Assembly: GCA_033578915.1 (NCBI GenBank)
Contig: JAVQWQ010000035.1
Location: 1-18,194, forward strand
Source: UBA7692 sp033578915
Lineage (GTDB): Bacteria > Bacteroidota > Bacteroidia > Chitinophagales > LD1
Direction of reading: 5' to 3'
DNA: 18,194 nucleotides
Made by a program: the position numbers and the translations under genes. Shown here piece by piece: positions 1-6,876 of the stretch (positions are counted from its first letter, which is position 1; every line of letters begins with the position of its first letter). The notes under the pieces were generated by a model. The model searched no databases, was not told where the DNA came from, and saw only the letters and a program-made list of their open reading frames with translations.

Positions 1-1670
1 CAACCATAGCTCCCGGCCAGAACTGTTGCAACATACAGATTTCTGCAAACATCGTTCATCCTTCTTGTGGCAACAACAATGGCAGTATCTCTGTAACTAT
101 AAGCCCATCGGGTAATTATTCTTATTCATGGAGCAACAGTGTTAATACCGCTACAAACTCAAATCTTGGTGCCGGTGCATATAGGCTCACCGTAACTAAC
201 CTTGCCAATAATTGTTCAAAGGATACTTTGTTCACACTATCTAATCCTAATGCGCCGGTTATCAATAGCATAAATACCATACCGGAAAGTTGCGACCGCA
301 ACGATGGAACAGCCACTGTTTCTGCTTCGGGAGGCACGGGAAACCTCACTATTCGATGGAGCAACAATGCTACCGGTAACACAGTAACGGGCTTATCTAA
401 CGGCACATACAGCTTTACCGTAACTGATGATGCAGGTTGTTCAGCAGTAGGTACTGCTACTATTGCACCTCCGGTTAATTGCTGTGCGATACAGGTTTCA
501 GCCTCCGCGACTTCCACCACATGTGGAAATAACAACGGAAGCATCACTGTAAACATTACTACCGCCGGTAACCCGCCATACCGCTACAGTCTGGATGGAG
601 TGAATTATCAATCTTCAAACATCTTTGCCAATCTGCCCGGAGGCACTTATACGATTTATGTGTTAGATAACAGCAACTGTGGAGATACGGTTACTGCATT
701 AGTTAATCCATCTTCGAATAATCTGGTGATAAATTTTAATGTAGTTCAACCTGGTTGTGTTGCACCCAATAGTGGAAGCATTGATGCTCAGGTAAGTGGA
801 GGTCAATCTCCTTATGATTATTTATGGAACAATAACGCCACAAGCAATCAGCTCACTAACCTTGCTCCCGGAACTTACATTGTAACGGTTAAAGACGCAA
901 ACAACTGCACAGTTTCAGGTAGCGTTACGTTAAATTCTCCTCAGCCATTTAATATTACGCTGGGGCAGGATACATCGTTCTGCTCCGGTAGTAGCATCTC
1001 GCTCTTTGCTCCGGGAGGTTTTTCAAGTTATCTTTGGAGTAATGGCGATACTTCACAGAGTATTACGATAAGCGCTTCTAATGTTTACAGTGTAACGGTT
1101 ACTAATTCTTCGGGTTGCACCGCTTCGGCTAGCGTTGCTGTAACGGTATTAGACAATCCAGTTGTTTCTTTGCCTGCAGATACTACCATTTATGAAAACA
1201 ATGCAGTTCAATTAATTCCAAAAATCACCGGCTTAGATAACGGAACTTTTCTCTGGGAACCGGAAGTAGCGCTGAGTTGTACCAATTGTAAGAGTCCTGT
1301 TGCTAAGCCAGAAGATTCCATCACTTATGTGCTCACTTATACTGATCCCAAAGGATGTACTGATACAGCAGCGACTACAATTTATGTCTTGACTGGTGCC
1401 AAGATATATATGCCCAACGCATTCACACCAAATGGTGACGGAAATAATGACATATTGCTCCCCAGAAGTATAGGAGTAAAAGAAATCGAGTGGAATATAT
1501 ATAACCGATGGGGTGAGAAAATTTTTGAAACTAAAGACATAAATGTTGGATGGGATGGCACCTATAAAGGCGCTGAACAACCAATTGGTGTTTATGTTTA
1601 CACGATGAAAGTTGGTTTCAAAAACAACACTTCAGCAGAATATAAAGGCAGCGTAACTTTAATACGCTAA
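1..1670 (+). CDS. SprB-repeat, type IX-secreted gliding-motility-associated protein (3' part; 5' end outside window)
   Basis: The frame is open from base 3 to the TAA at 1668-1670, so the gene enters from the left; a TTG at 228 is not a real start. About 555 residues are visible. The first ~300 form four SprB-like units of about 75 residues, each with a Cys near the start, an N/D-G-S/T turn, a W or Y in the middle and a closing G-T/A-Y-x-x-x-V-x-D/N-x-x-x-C strand. Two further Ig/PKD-like units follow. The last ~90 residues start at PNAFTPNGDGNND (about 1413-1451) and include NRWGEKIFE and GWDGTYKG, the hallmark of the type B T9SS sorting domain (gliding-motility CHU_C family). The product should be exported by T9SS and displayed or released at the surface, probably as an adhesin. 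The specific ligand is unknown. Cys and Asn/Thr are frequent, as usual for this class. Confidence 0.93.
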   Translation, partial: TIAPGQNCCNIQISANIVHPSCGNNNGSISVTISPSGNYSYSWSNSVNTATNSNLGAGAYRLTVTNLANNCSKDTLFTLSNPNAPVINSINTIPESCDRNDGTATVSASGGTGNLTIRWSNNATGNTVTGLSNGTYSFTVTDDAGCSAVGTATIAPPVNCCAIQVSASATSTTCGNNNGSITVNITTAGNPPYRYSLDGVNYQSSNIFANLPGGTYTIYVLDNSNCGDTVTALVNPSSNNLVINFNVVQPGCVAPNSGSIDAQVSGGQSPYDYLWNNNATSNQLTNLAPGTYIVTVKDANNCTVSGSVTLNSPQPFNITLGQDTSFCSGSSISLFAPGGFSSYLWSNGDTSQSITISASNVYSVTVTNSSGCTASASVAVTVLDNPVVSLPADTTIYENNAVQLIPKITGLDNGTFLWEPEVALSCTNCKSPVAKPEDSITYVLTYTDPKGCTDTAATTIYVLTGAKIYMPNAFTPNGDGNNDILLPRSIGVKEIEWNIYNRWGEKIFETKDINVGWDGTYKGAEQPIGVYVYTMKVGFKNNTSAEYKGSVTLIR

Positions 1671-1740
1671 TTTTTAAGCAATTTTAAATTACTGATTCGA
1701 TGTTATTTCTAATCAAACTGCAATTAATAAGATAAAATGC

Positions 1741-1770
1741 AAAAAAAAGCCCGCCGTAAGAGCGGGCTTT
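1741..1770 (-). terminator. Rho-independent terminator of tRNA-Asp
   Basis: A 9-bp perfect inverted repeat, AAAGCCCGC (1746-1754) and GCGGGCTTT (1762-1770), encloses a 7-nt loop. Read on the minus strand it lies just after the tRNA 3' end and is followed by eight T residues (1741-1748 are all A on the plus strand). On the plus strand the tail is TTTAATTTTT, so it may also end the convergent surface-protein transcript arriving from the left. Confidence 0.88.
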
Positions 1771-1781
1771 AATTTTTGCTG

Positions 1782-1854
1782 CGGATCGGACGGACTCGAA
1801 CCCGCGACCTCTGCCGTGACAGGGCAGCATTCTAACCGGCTGAACTACCGATCC
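1782..1854 (-). tRNA. tRNA-Asp (GUC), with a one-base deletion in the T-stem
   Basis: The minus strand gives a cloverleaf very close to bacterial tRNA-Asp. The acceptor stem GGATCGG/CCGATCC (1848-1854 with 1783-1789) is perfect, the D-arm region resembles the E. coli one, and the anticodon stem CTGCC/GGCAG encloses the loop CTGTCAC, anticodon GTC. The discriminator is G. The 3' CCA is not encoded (CAG follows), as is common in this phylum. The T-loop TTCGAGT is intact and the 5' T-stem is GCGGG, but the 3' side has only CCGT where five bases (CCCGT in E. coli) are expected. The gene is therefore 73 nt instead of 74. One G is missing from a G run at plus-strand 1792-1793. It is convergent with the upstream surface-protein gene and divergent from accA. 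Confidence 0.93.
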
Positions 1855-1872
1855 TCCTCCTTTTAGGGAGCG

Positions 1873-1880
1873 CAAATATA
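1873..1880 (-). promoter_or_regulatory. Candidate -7 promoter element of tRNA-Asp
   Basis: The minus strand reads TATATTTG, an exact match to the Bacteroidota -7 consensus TAnnTTTG, 18 bases before the tRNA 5' end. Transcription would start a few bases before the mature tRNA. A convincing -33 TTTG is not visible; only a T-rich run lies upstream. Confidence 0.5.
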
Positions 1881-1920
1881 TTGGCTTTATCAGTTTTTTA
1901 AAAAAATAATTCGGGAAAAT

Positions 1921-1928
1921 TAAATTTG
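1921..1928 (+). promoter_or_regulatory. Candidate -7 promoter element of accA
   Basis: TAAATTTG matches the Bacteroidota TAnnTTTG element and lies 28 bases before the accA ATG. No clear TTTG is found about 19 bases upstream; there is a T run at 1893-1898. Assigned by pattern and position only. Confidence 0.35.
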
Positions 1929-1956
1929 ATGCTTGAAACTCTTCAGAAAACTATAA

Positions 1957-2935
1957 ATGACTTTTTTAGATTTTGAGGCACCTATTGCAGCGCTGGTAGA
2001 AGAGCTGGAGAAACTAAAGCAGATTGAACAGCGCAGTGGGGTTAGTATGGCCGATAAAATATCCGAGTTGGATTCACGAATAAAAGATAAGCAAAGAGAA
2101 ATCTACTCCAACCTTACTGTTTGGCAGCGCATACAAGTTAGTCGTCATCCTGAACGCCCATATACCTTGTACTATATCGAACAAATGTGTGATAAATTCA
2201 TTGAGCTGCATGGTGATCGCAATTTCCGTGATGACAAAGCTATAGTAGGAGGCTTAGGAAGCGTAGATGGGCAAACGATTATGTTTATTGGCCATCAAAA
2301 GGGAGTGAATACCAAGATGAGGCAATACCGCAACTTTGGTATGGCCAACCCGGAAGGTTACCGAAAGGCCCTGCGCCTTATGAAGCTGGCAGAGAAATTC
2401 AATAAACCTGTTGTAACTTTGATAGATACGCCGGGCGCCTATCCCGGGGCAGAGGCTGAACAGCGTGGACAAGCCGAGGCCATTGCCCGAAATCTTTACG
2501 AGATGGTAGGATTAAAAGGGCCTGTATTGTGCATTGTGATTGGCGAAGGAGCCTCAGGCGGAGCCCTTGGAATAGGTGTGGGAGACCGACTGTTGATGCT
2601 CGAACACCTGGCAGTCCGTCATCTCTCCCGAATCCTGTTCTTCTATACTCTGGAGGAGTTGGGAGCATAAAGAAAAAGCGGCTGAAGCGCTAAAGCCCAC
2701 CCCCCAAGACCTTCTCAGATTTAATATTATTGACGAAATTGTTCCTGAACCGGTAGGAGGCGCACACAGTAATCCATCTGAAATGGCTCAGACTTTAAAA
2801 AAAACAATTCTATTTCACCTTAATGATTTGAAAAAAATCCCGGCAGACGAACGCATAGCTTTAAGAATAAAAAAATATTCATCTATTGGCGTTTATTCCT
2901 ACGCAGATACGACTCAAGAGAAAGTAAACTCATGA
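1957..2935 (+). CDS. accA: Acetyl-CoA carboxylase carboxyltransferase subunit alpha (frameshifted in this sequence)
   Basis: AccA pairs with AccD to transfer the carboxyl group from carboxybiotin to acetyl-CoA, making malonyl-CoA for fatty-acid synthesis. Residues 1-216 from ATG 1957 match AccA well: HPERPYTLYYIE, KGVNTKMRQYRNFGMANPEG, IDTPGAYPGAEAEQRGQ and the oxyanion-hole region GEGASGGALGIGVGDR. The reading frame then breaks at about 2605-2608 and would stop at 2668-2670. The correct C-terminus resumes in another frame from 2606: TWQSVISPESCSSILWRSWE, then EKAAEALKPT, IIDEIVPEPVGGAH, and on to TGA 2933-2935. Restoring two bases (an AC repeat unit at 2604-2608, giving E-H-T-W where relatives have E-N-T-W) yields about 326 residues, normal for the family. 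The stop overlaps the next ATG as ATGA. Because the gene is essential and the rest is well conserved, sequence error is more likely than true loss. Confidence 0.92.
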
Positions 2936-3468
2936 CCTTTTATCCTATTCGAAAATTTTTCTTTCGACAGGCACTAAAGCCTGTTTCTGCTCAGAATCAT
3001 CATCTGTTGGCTTGGGAGGATATTCACGAAGTTCTGTTATTGTTATACGATGCAGAAATGTCTTTAGCTCCGGAATTCCAGGAGGTTTTAAAAATACTTC
3101 TAGCCGAAAAGAAAAATGTTCATACTCTGGCTTTTGTTCGCAAAGTTTCTGATGAAGCAAAGTTTTTGTATGATTACTTCACTTCAAAAGATGTGAAATG
3201 GAATTTGGTGCCAGACAATGCACTTATCAGAAAATTCATTCAAAAAAAAGCCGACCTGCTAATTGCATTTTATCCTCATGAAAATCTAACATTAGATTTT
3301 ATTGTCCATCATAGTGCGGCAATCTGTCGCGCAGGAGTATATCATCCTTCAAAAACGCAATTGTTTGAATTGATGCTCAAGCCACAGGAAGCAGAACATC
3401 CCATCAATCTTTTACAAATGCTTGAGCAAACAATGTATTATCTCAATAAAGTAAATGCTACTGTATGA
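2932..3468 (+). CDS. Conserved hypothetical protein between accA and dapA (resembles DUF6913)
   Basis: A 178-residue protein with no signal peptide, clear transmembrane segment or recognised catalytic motif. It begins with a basic, aromatic stretch (MTFYPIRKFFFRQAL), followed by alternating helices and strands: a Leu-rich segment near residues 30-38, a charged helix around 44-56, and a C-terminal helix with NLLQMLEQTMYYL. From memory it resembles a small Bacteroidota family found beside dapA (DUF6913), but I could not verify this. The start overlaps the accA stop by ATGA and its own stop overlaps the dapA start by ATGA, so the three genes are probably translationally coupled. The function is unknown; the coupling only suggests co-expression with housekeeping biosynthesis. 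Confidence 0.8.
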   Translation: MTFYPIRKFFFRQALKPVSAQNHHLLAWEDIHEVLLLLYDAEMSLAPEFQEVLKILLAEKKNVHTLAFVRKVSDEAKFLYDYFTSKDVKWNLVPDNALIRKFIQKKADLLIAFYPHENLTLDFIVHHSAAICRAGVYHPSKTQLFELMLKPQEAEHPINLLQMLEQTMYYLNKVNATV

Positions 3469-4355
3469 AAAAATTTTCAGGAACAGGCGTTGCACTCATT
3501 ACGCCATTTAATGAAAAAGGGCATGTTGATTACGATGCCCTCCAAAAATTAATTGACTACAACATTAACAACGGTATTGATTATATCGTTTCGTTGGGCA
3601 CCACAGGCGAATCTGTTGTACTGTCTAAAGAAGAAAAAAAGGAAATTCTACAATTTACGGTAAATCAAGTAGCCGGCAGAGTGCCGGTTGTGGCAGGCTT
3701 TGGAGGGAATAACACATCGGAAATCATTAAAAGTATAGAAAAGCAAGACTTTACAGGTATTGATGCTATTTTAAGTGTCAGCCCTTACTACAATAAACCA
3801 ACTCAAAGGGGAATCATAGCGCATTATAAGGCTATATCAAACATTGCCCCCCGCCCTGTACTTTTATATAATGTGCCTTCCCGAACAGGAAGTAACATTC
3901 AGGCATCAACAGCTATTCAACTTGCTAAGGAATGCGATAACATCATAGGGATTAAAGAAGCATCCGGCGATTTCTCGCAGGCAATGTATTTGGTTAAACA
4001 CAGGCCTGAAAATTTTTTACTCATCAGCGGAGATGATAATCTCACGCTTGGTTTAATAGCTTACGGATTTGATGGCGTTATTTCTGTAGTTGCACAAGCG
4101 TTTCCGAAAATGTTTTCACTCATGGTTAAATTTTGCCTTCGAAGCGACTTTTACAACGCGCGAGAACTTCATTATAAGCTTAACGAAATTACAGATATGC
4201 TTTTTGCTGAAGGCAATCCTGCCGGTATAAAATATACACTGCAGCTTTTAGGCATCGGTAAAAGCTACTTGCGTTTGCCTTTGGTTAATATAAGCGAAGA
4301 GTTGCAACAAAAAATTGAAAAATCCATACAACAGCTTGAGATGGCAGCAGTCTGA
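3465..4355 (+). CDS. dapA: 4-hydroxy-tetrahydrodipicolinate synthase
   Basis: This enzyme condenses pyruvate with aspartate semialdehyde, the first committed step towards diaminopimelate and lysine, hence also peptidoglycan. The 296-residue protein is full length for the class I aldolase (NAL/DHDPS) TIM barrel. It shows the GTTGE motif (residues 45-49), SVSPYYNKPTQRG (104-116), catalytic Tyr135 in LYNVPSRTG with substrate-binding Arg140, and the Schiff-base Lys164 in IGIKEASGD, then SGDD further on. The conserved Arg supports DHDPS over N-acetylneuraminate lyase. The start overlaps the preceding stop by ATGA. The gap to the next gene is 87 bp and holds no obvious terminator. Confidence 0.96.
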   Translation: MKKFSGTGVALITPFNEKGHVDYDALQKLIDYNINNGIDYIVSLGTTGESVVLSKEEKKEILQFTVNQVAGRVPVVAGFGGNNTSEIIKSIEKQDFTGIDAILSVSPYYNKPTQRGIIAHYKAISNIAPRPVLLYNVPSRTGSNIQASTAIQLAKECDNIIGIKEASGDFSQAMYLVKHRPENFLLISGDDNLTLGLIAYGFDGVISVVAQAFPKMFSLMVKFCLRSDFYNARELHYKLNEITDMLFAEGNPAGIKYTLQLLGIGKSYLRLPLVNISEELQQKIEKSIQQLEMAAV

Positions 4356-4442
4356 TATTGCTATTTTCTCTTGCATACTTTCTTCTTGCTGTTCGTTTAA
4401 TTTAAAACCTTAAAAAATAGCTTAGGTAAAACCTTTCTTCTA

Positions 4443-5033
4443 ATGGAAATAATTTTTGCAACAACGAACAAACATAAAATTGAAGAGATACAATATTTAT
4501 GTCCTGGTTTTATTCGATTGAAGTCGCTTCACGATTTGGGTTTTTACGAAGCTTTGCCCGAAACCTGCGATACTATCAAAGATAATGCACTGCAAAAGGC
4601 CACCTATATATTTGAGCGATATCATCAACCGGTTTTTGCAGAAGATACCGGCTTAGAGGTAGAAGCACTGGGGGGAGCTCCGGGTGTCTTCACAGCGCGA
4701 TATGCCGGCGATGGCGCTAGTTCACAGCAAAATATTTCTAAGCTTCTTCATGTTATGAAAGATATAAAAGAGCGGAAAGCGCGATTTGTTACCTACATTG
4801 CTTTTGTCAACGCAACAGGAGAATCATTTCTCTTTGAAGGAATTTGTAATGGAGAAATTACGGAAAGCCCCATTGGCTCAGAAGGTTTTGGCTATGATCC
4901 TGTCTTTAAACCTCATAACAGCCAAAAAACATTTGCACAGATGAGCATGGATGAAAAAAATATTTTCAGCCATCGCCGGAAAGCCTTTTCCTCATTCCTG
5001 GATTTTTTAATTCTTCAACACAAGCTTTCCTGA
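4443..5033 (+). CDS. rdgB: RdgB/HAM1 family non-canonical purine NTP pyrophosphatase (dITP/XTP)
   Basis: It hydrolyses dITP, ITP and XTP to monophosphates, keeping deaminated purines out of nucleic acids; cytoplasmic. At 196 residues it is the usual length. Visible family motifs are ATTNKHK (6-12, phosphate and base contacts), FAEDTGLEVEALGGAPGVF (65-83) with the general-base/metal Asp68, ARYAG (85-89), and GSEGFGYDPVF (145-155), followed by AQMSMDEKN and SHRRKA near the end. The ATG at 4443 begins the protein directly with the MEIIFATTNK strand, so no other start fits. It lies 87 bp after dapA in the same direction, possibly in the same transcript. Confidence 0.95.
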   Translation: MEIIFATTNKHKIEEIQYLCPGFIRLKSLHDLGFYEALPETCDTIKDNALQKATYIFERYHQPVFAEDTGLEVEALGGAPGVFTARYAGDGASSQQNISKLLHVMKDIKERKARFVTYIAFVNATGESFLFEGICNGEITESPIGSEGFGYDPVFKPHNSQKTFAQMSMDEKNIFSHRRKAFSSFLDFLILQHKLS

Positions 5034-5226
5034 ATTTTACATTTAACAGAACTCAAAGAATAGTTTTACATACAGATATTTTAGATTGGATAATTGCTTA
5101 AACTTTCTTTAAAATCGCTTTTATTAACGAAACGTTTCTCAAATTTTTACACGTGAATTTTTTCATTTGCTTTATCTGAAAATGTTTTTTCCATTTGCCC
5201 TCAGATAAAACGACAAACGAAAAGAT

Positions 5227-6657
5227 ATGGCTACTAAAACCTTAGACCTTTCTACATTATCGTTCTCGCAAAGCGTTTCCTACTATTTCGATAAGGCAGC
5301 CCCTTTTACAGACTGCCCCGAAGGATTGCTGGAGCAGATTAAAGTGTGCAACAGCATATATAAAATGAATTTTCCTGTTAAATGGGGAAAAGAAGTTCGC
5401 GTTATTGAAGCGTATCGCGTGCAGCATAGTCATCACCGTATGCCAACCAAAGGTGGTATTCGCTATAGCATTCATGTTGACCAGGACGAAGTGATGGCTC
5501 TTGCCGCGCTTATGACCTATAAATGTGCTATTGTAGATGTTCCATTTGGAGGTGCTAAGGGAGGCATAAAAATTAGCCCGCGCCAGACCCCGGAAGAGGT
5601 ACTAGAGGCGATAACGCGAAGATATACTTATGAGTTAGTAAAGAAAAATATGATTGGGCCAGGCCTTGATGTACCTGCTCCGGACTATGGTACCAGCGAG
5701 CGCGAGATGGGGTGGATAGTAGATACTTACGCCTCGCTGAACAACAACGAAGTAGATGCTTATGCCTGTGTAACAGGCAAACCGGTTCATCTTAATGGAA
5801 TCAAAGGAAGGACAGAGGCAACCGGTAGGGGAGTTGTTTACGCATTAAATGAAATATGCAGCTATAAGGAAGATATGTCTCCTTTAGGCCTTTCAACAGG
5901 GCTCGATGGTAAAACAGTTATCATTCAAGGACTTGGTAATGTAGGATATAATACTGCAAGAATAATTACCCGATATGGCGCAAAAATTATTGCTATTGCT
6001 GAAAGTGATGGCGCCATTTACAATCCAAAAGGCTTGGACCCGGAGGCAGTATTGCACCATAGGAAACAAACCGGAAGAATAACGGATTTTCCGGGTGCCC
6101 AGAATCTGCAAAAAAATTCTGATGCATTGGAGCTGGAATGTGATATCCTGATCCCTGCTGCATTGGAAAAGCAAATCACCGGAGCAAATGCTCATCAAAT
6201 TAAAGCTAAAATTATCTGCGAGGCCGCAAACGGGCCAATTACGCCAGACGCTGAAGAAATACTAAATCAAAGAGGAATAATGATAATACCGGATATTTAT
6301 GCCAATGCCGGCGGGGTAACCGTAAGTTATTTTGAATGGCTGAAGAACCTTTCGCATGTGCGTTTTGGACGTATGCAAAAGAGATTTGAAGAGCAAACTC
6401 AGCAAAATATCATCAAACTTATTGAAGAACTATCAGGCAAGAAGGCCTCTGCATCGCAAATAAAAACTGTGATTCACGGGGCAAGCGAAATAGATTTAGT
6501 GAATTCTGGCCTCGAAGACACCATGATAACTGCTTACCGCGATATTCGTGAATTCAAAATGTCTAATCCGAAAATTCCTGACTTAAGAACGGCTGCCTTT
6601 GCTTTGTCTATTAATAAGATTAAGAATTCTTATTCTGCTCTGGGAATTTTCCCGTAA
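5227..6657 (+). CDS. Glutamate dehydrogenase (Glu/Leu/Phe/Val dehydrogenase family)
   Basis: Interconverts glutamate with 2-oxoglutarate and ammonia. The 476-residue protein has the dimerisation/substrate domain followed by a Rossmann domain. Substrate residues lie in MPTKGGIRYS (Lys75), TYKCAIVDVPFGGAKGG (Lys99 and catalytic Lys111) and PAPDYGTSEREMGW (catalytic Asp153). The dinucleotide motif is GLGNVG (235-240). CEAANGPITPDAEEIL and ANAGGVTVSYFEWLKNLSHV (about 359-378) resemble the animal and Bacteroidota hexameric type more than the E. coli NADP enzyme. An acidic residue at the end of strand 2 (AIAESDG) makes NAD or dual use plausible, but coenzyme choice cannot be fixed from the sequence. 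It is preceded by a 193-bp AT-rich gap in which I see no confident promoter. Confidence 0.93.
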   Translation: MATKTLDLSTLSFSQSVSYYFDKAAPFTDCPEGLLEQIKVCNSIYKMNFPVKWGKEVRVIEAYRVQHSHHRMPTKGGIRYSIHVDQDEVMALAALMTYKCAIVDVPFGGAKGGIKISPRQTPEEVLEAITRRYTYELVKKNMIGPGLDVPAPDYGTSEREMGWIVDTYASLNNNEVDAYACVTGKPVHLNGIKGRTEATGRGVVYALNEICSYKEDMSPLGLSTGLDGKTVIIQGLGNVGYNTARIITRYGAKIIAIAESDGAIYNPKGLDPEAVLHHRKQTGRITDFPGAQNLQKNSDALELECDILIPAALEKQITGANAHQIKAKIICEAANGPITPDAEEILNQRGIMIIPDIYANAGGVTVSYFEWLKNLSHVRFGRMQKRFEEQTQQNIIKLIEELSGKKASASQIKTVIHGASEIDLVNSGLEDTMITAYRDIREFKMSNPKIPDLRTAAFALSINKIKNSYSALGIFP

Positions 6658-6659
6658 GA

Positions 6660-6693
6660 TTTGGAAATAAATGTTGAATAGTTATTAATATTG
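6660..6693 (+). promoter_or_regulatory. Candidate promoter of the TPP-riboswitch transcript
   Basis: TTTG at 6660-6663 and TAATATTG at 6686-6693 resemble the Bacteroidota -33/-7 pair (TTTG and TAnnTTTG, one mismatch), spaced 22 bp, slightly wide. The predicted start would fall near 6697-6700, exactly where the riboswitch P1 stem begins, which makes the assignment more plausible than the motif alone. Confidence 0.4.
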
Positions 6694-6698
6694 CATCA

Positions 6699-6785
6699 GC
6701 TTTCTGGGGGTATCCTGCCTTGCGGCAGGATTGAGAGAGTCCCTTCGAACCTGATCATGTTCATACATGCGTAGGGAATGAAAGC
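6699..6785 (+). ncRNA. TPP (thiamine pyrophosphate) riboswitch aptamer
   Basis: This is the conserved THI element in the leader of the TonB-dependent receptor gene. P1 is a perfect 6-bp helix, GCTTTC (6699-6704) with GAAAGC (6780-6785). A G run at 6706-6710 forms one side of P2 with the CCC at 6741-6743. P3 is a perfect 8-bp hairpin, ATCCTGCC/GGCAGGAT (6712-6719 and 6724-6731). The pyrimidine-sensing TGAGA follows at 6732-6736. The pyrophosphate-binding half has the signature ACCTGATC (6749-6756), a small hairpin CATG-TTCATA-CATG, and GCGTAGGGA (6770-6778). TPP binding should reduce expression of the receptor 91 bp downstream, placing that gene in thiamine uptake or salvage. Confidence 0.96.
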
Positions 6786-6834
6786 GTGAACGACTACTGC
6801 CTTTTGCAGTATTTTCCGCACGACTCTTTAAATA

Positions 6835-6876
6835 CCTTCTCAGAAGGCTTTGTTTTAAACAACTTAAACCAAAGCC
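6835..6876 (+). promoter_or_regulatory. Candidate expression platform: competing hairpins before the receptor ATG
   Basis: CCTTC (6835-6839) can pair with GAAGG (6843-6847) through a 3-nt loop, followed by CTTTGTTTT, resembling a short intrinsic terminator. The last two G of that hairpin also begin GGCTTTG (6846-6852), which is perfectly complementary to CAAAGCC (6870-6876), the seven bases directly before the ATG at 6877. The two hairpins cannot fully coexist. The second would bury the start region, so control could be by termination, by blocking initiation, or both. This is inferred from complementarity only. Confidence 0.45.

Noticed and set aside
122..556. Long minus-strand open frame (144 codons) inside the SprB-repeat gene
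   Set aside because: It is antisense to a clearly coding, repeat-rich frame; its Val/Leu-rich translation is what reversed Thr/Asn-rich codons produce.
1684..1875. Minus-strand open frame of 63 codons across the tRNA-Asp locus
   Set aside because: It spans the tRNA and its terminator; the coding potential is an artefact of the RNA gene.
2602..2680. Programmed ribosomal frameshifting in accA
   Set aside because: No slippery heptamer, no internal Shine-Dalgarno-like stimulator and no strong downstream hairpin; AccA is not known to use frameshifting.
5034..5226. Promoter or regulatory RNA in the 193-bp gap before glutamate dehydrogenase
   Set aside because: No TAnnTTTG with a spaced TTTG and no convincing conserved structure; the region is simply AT-rich.
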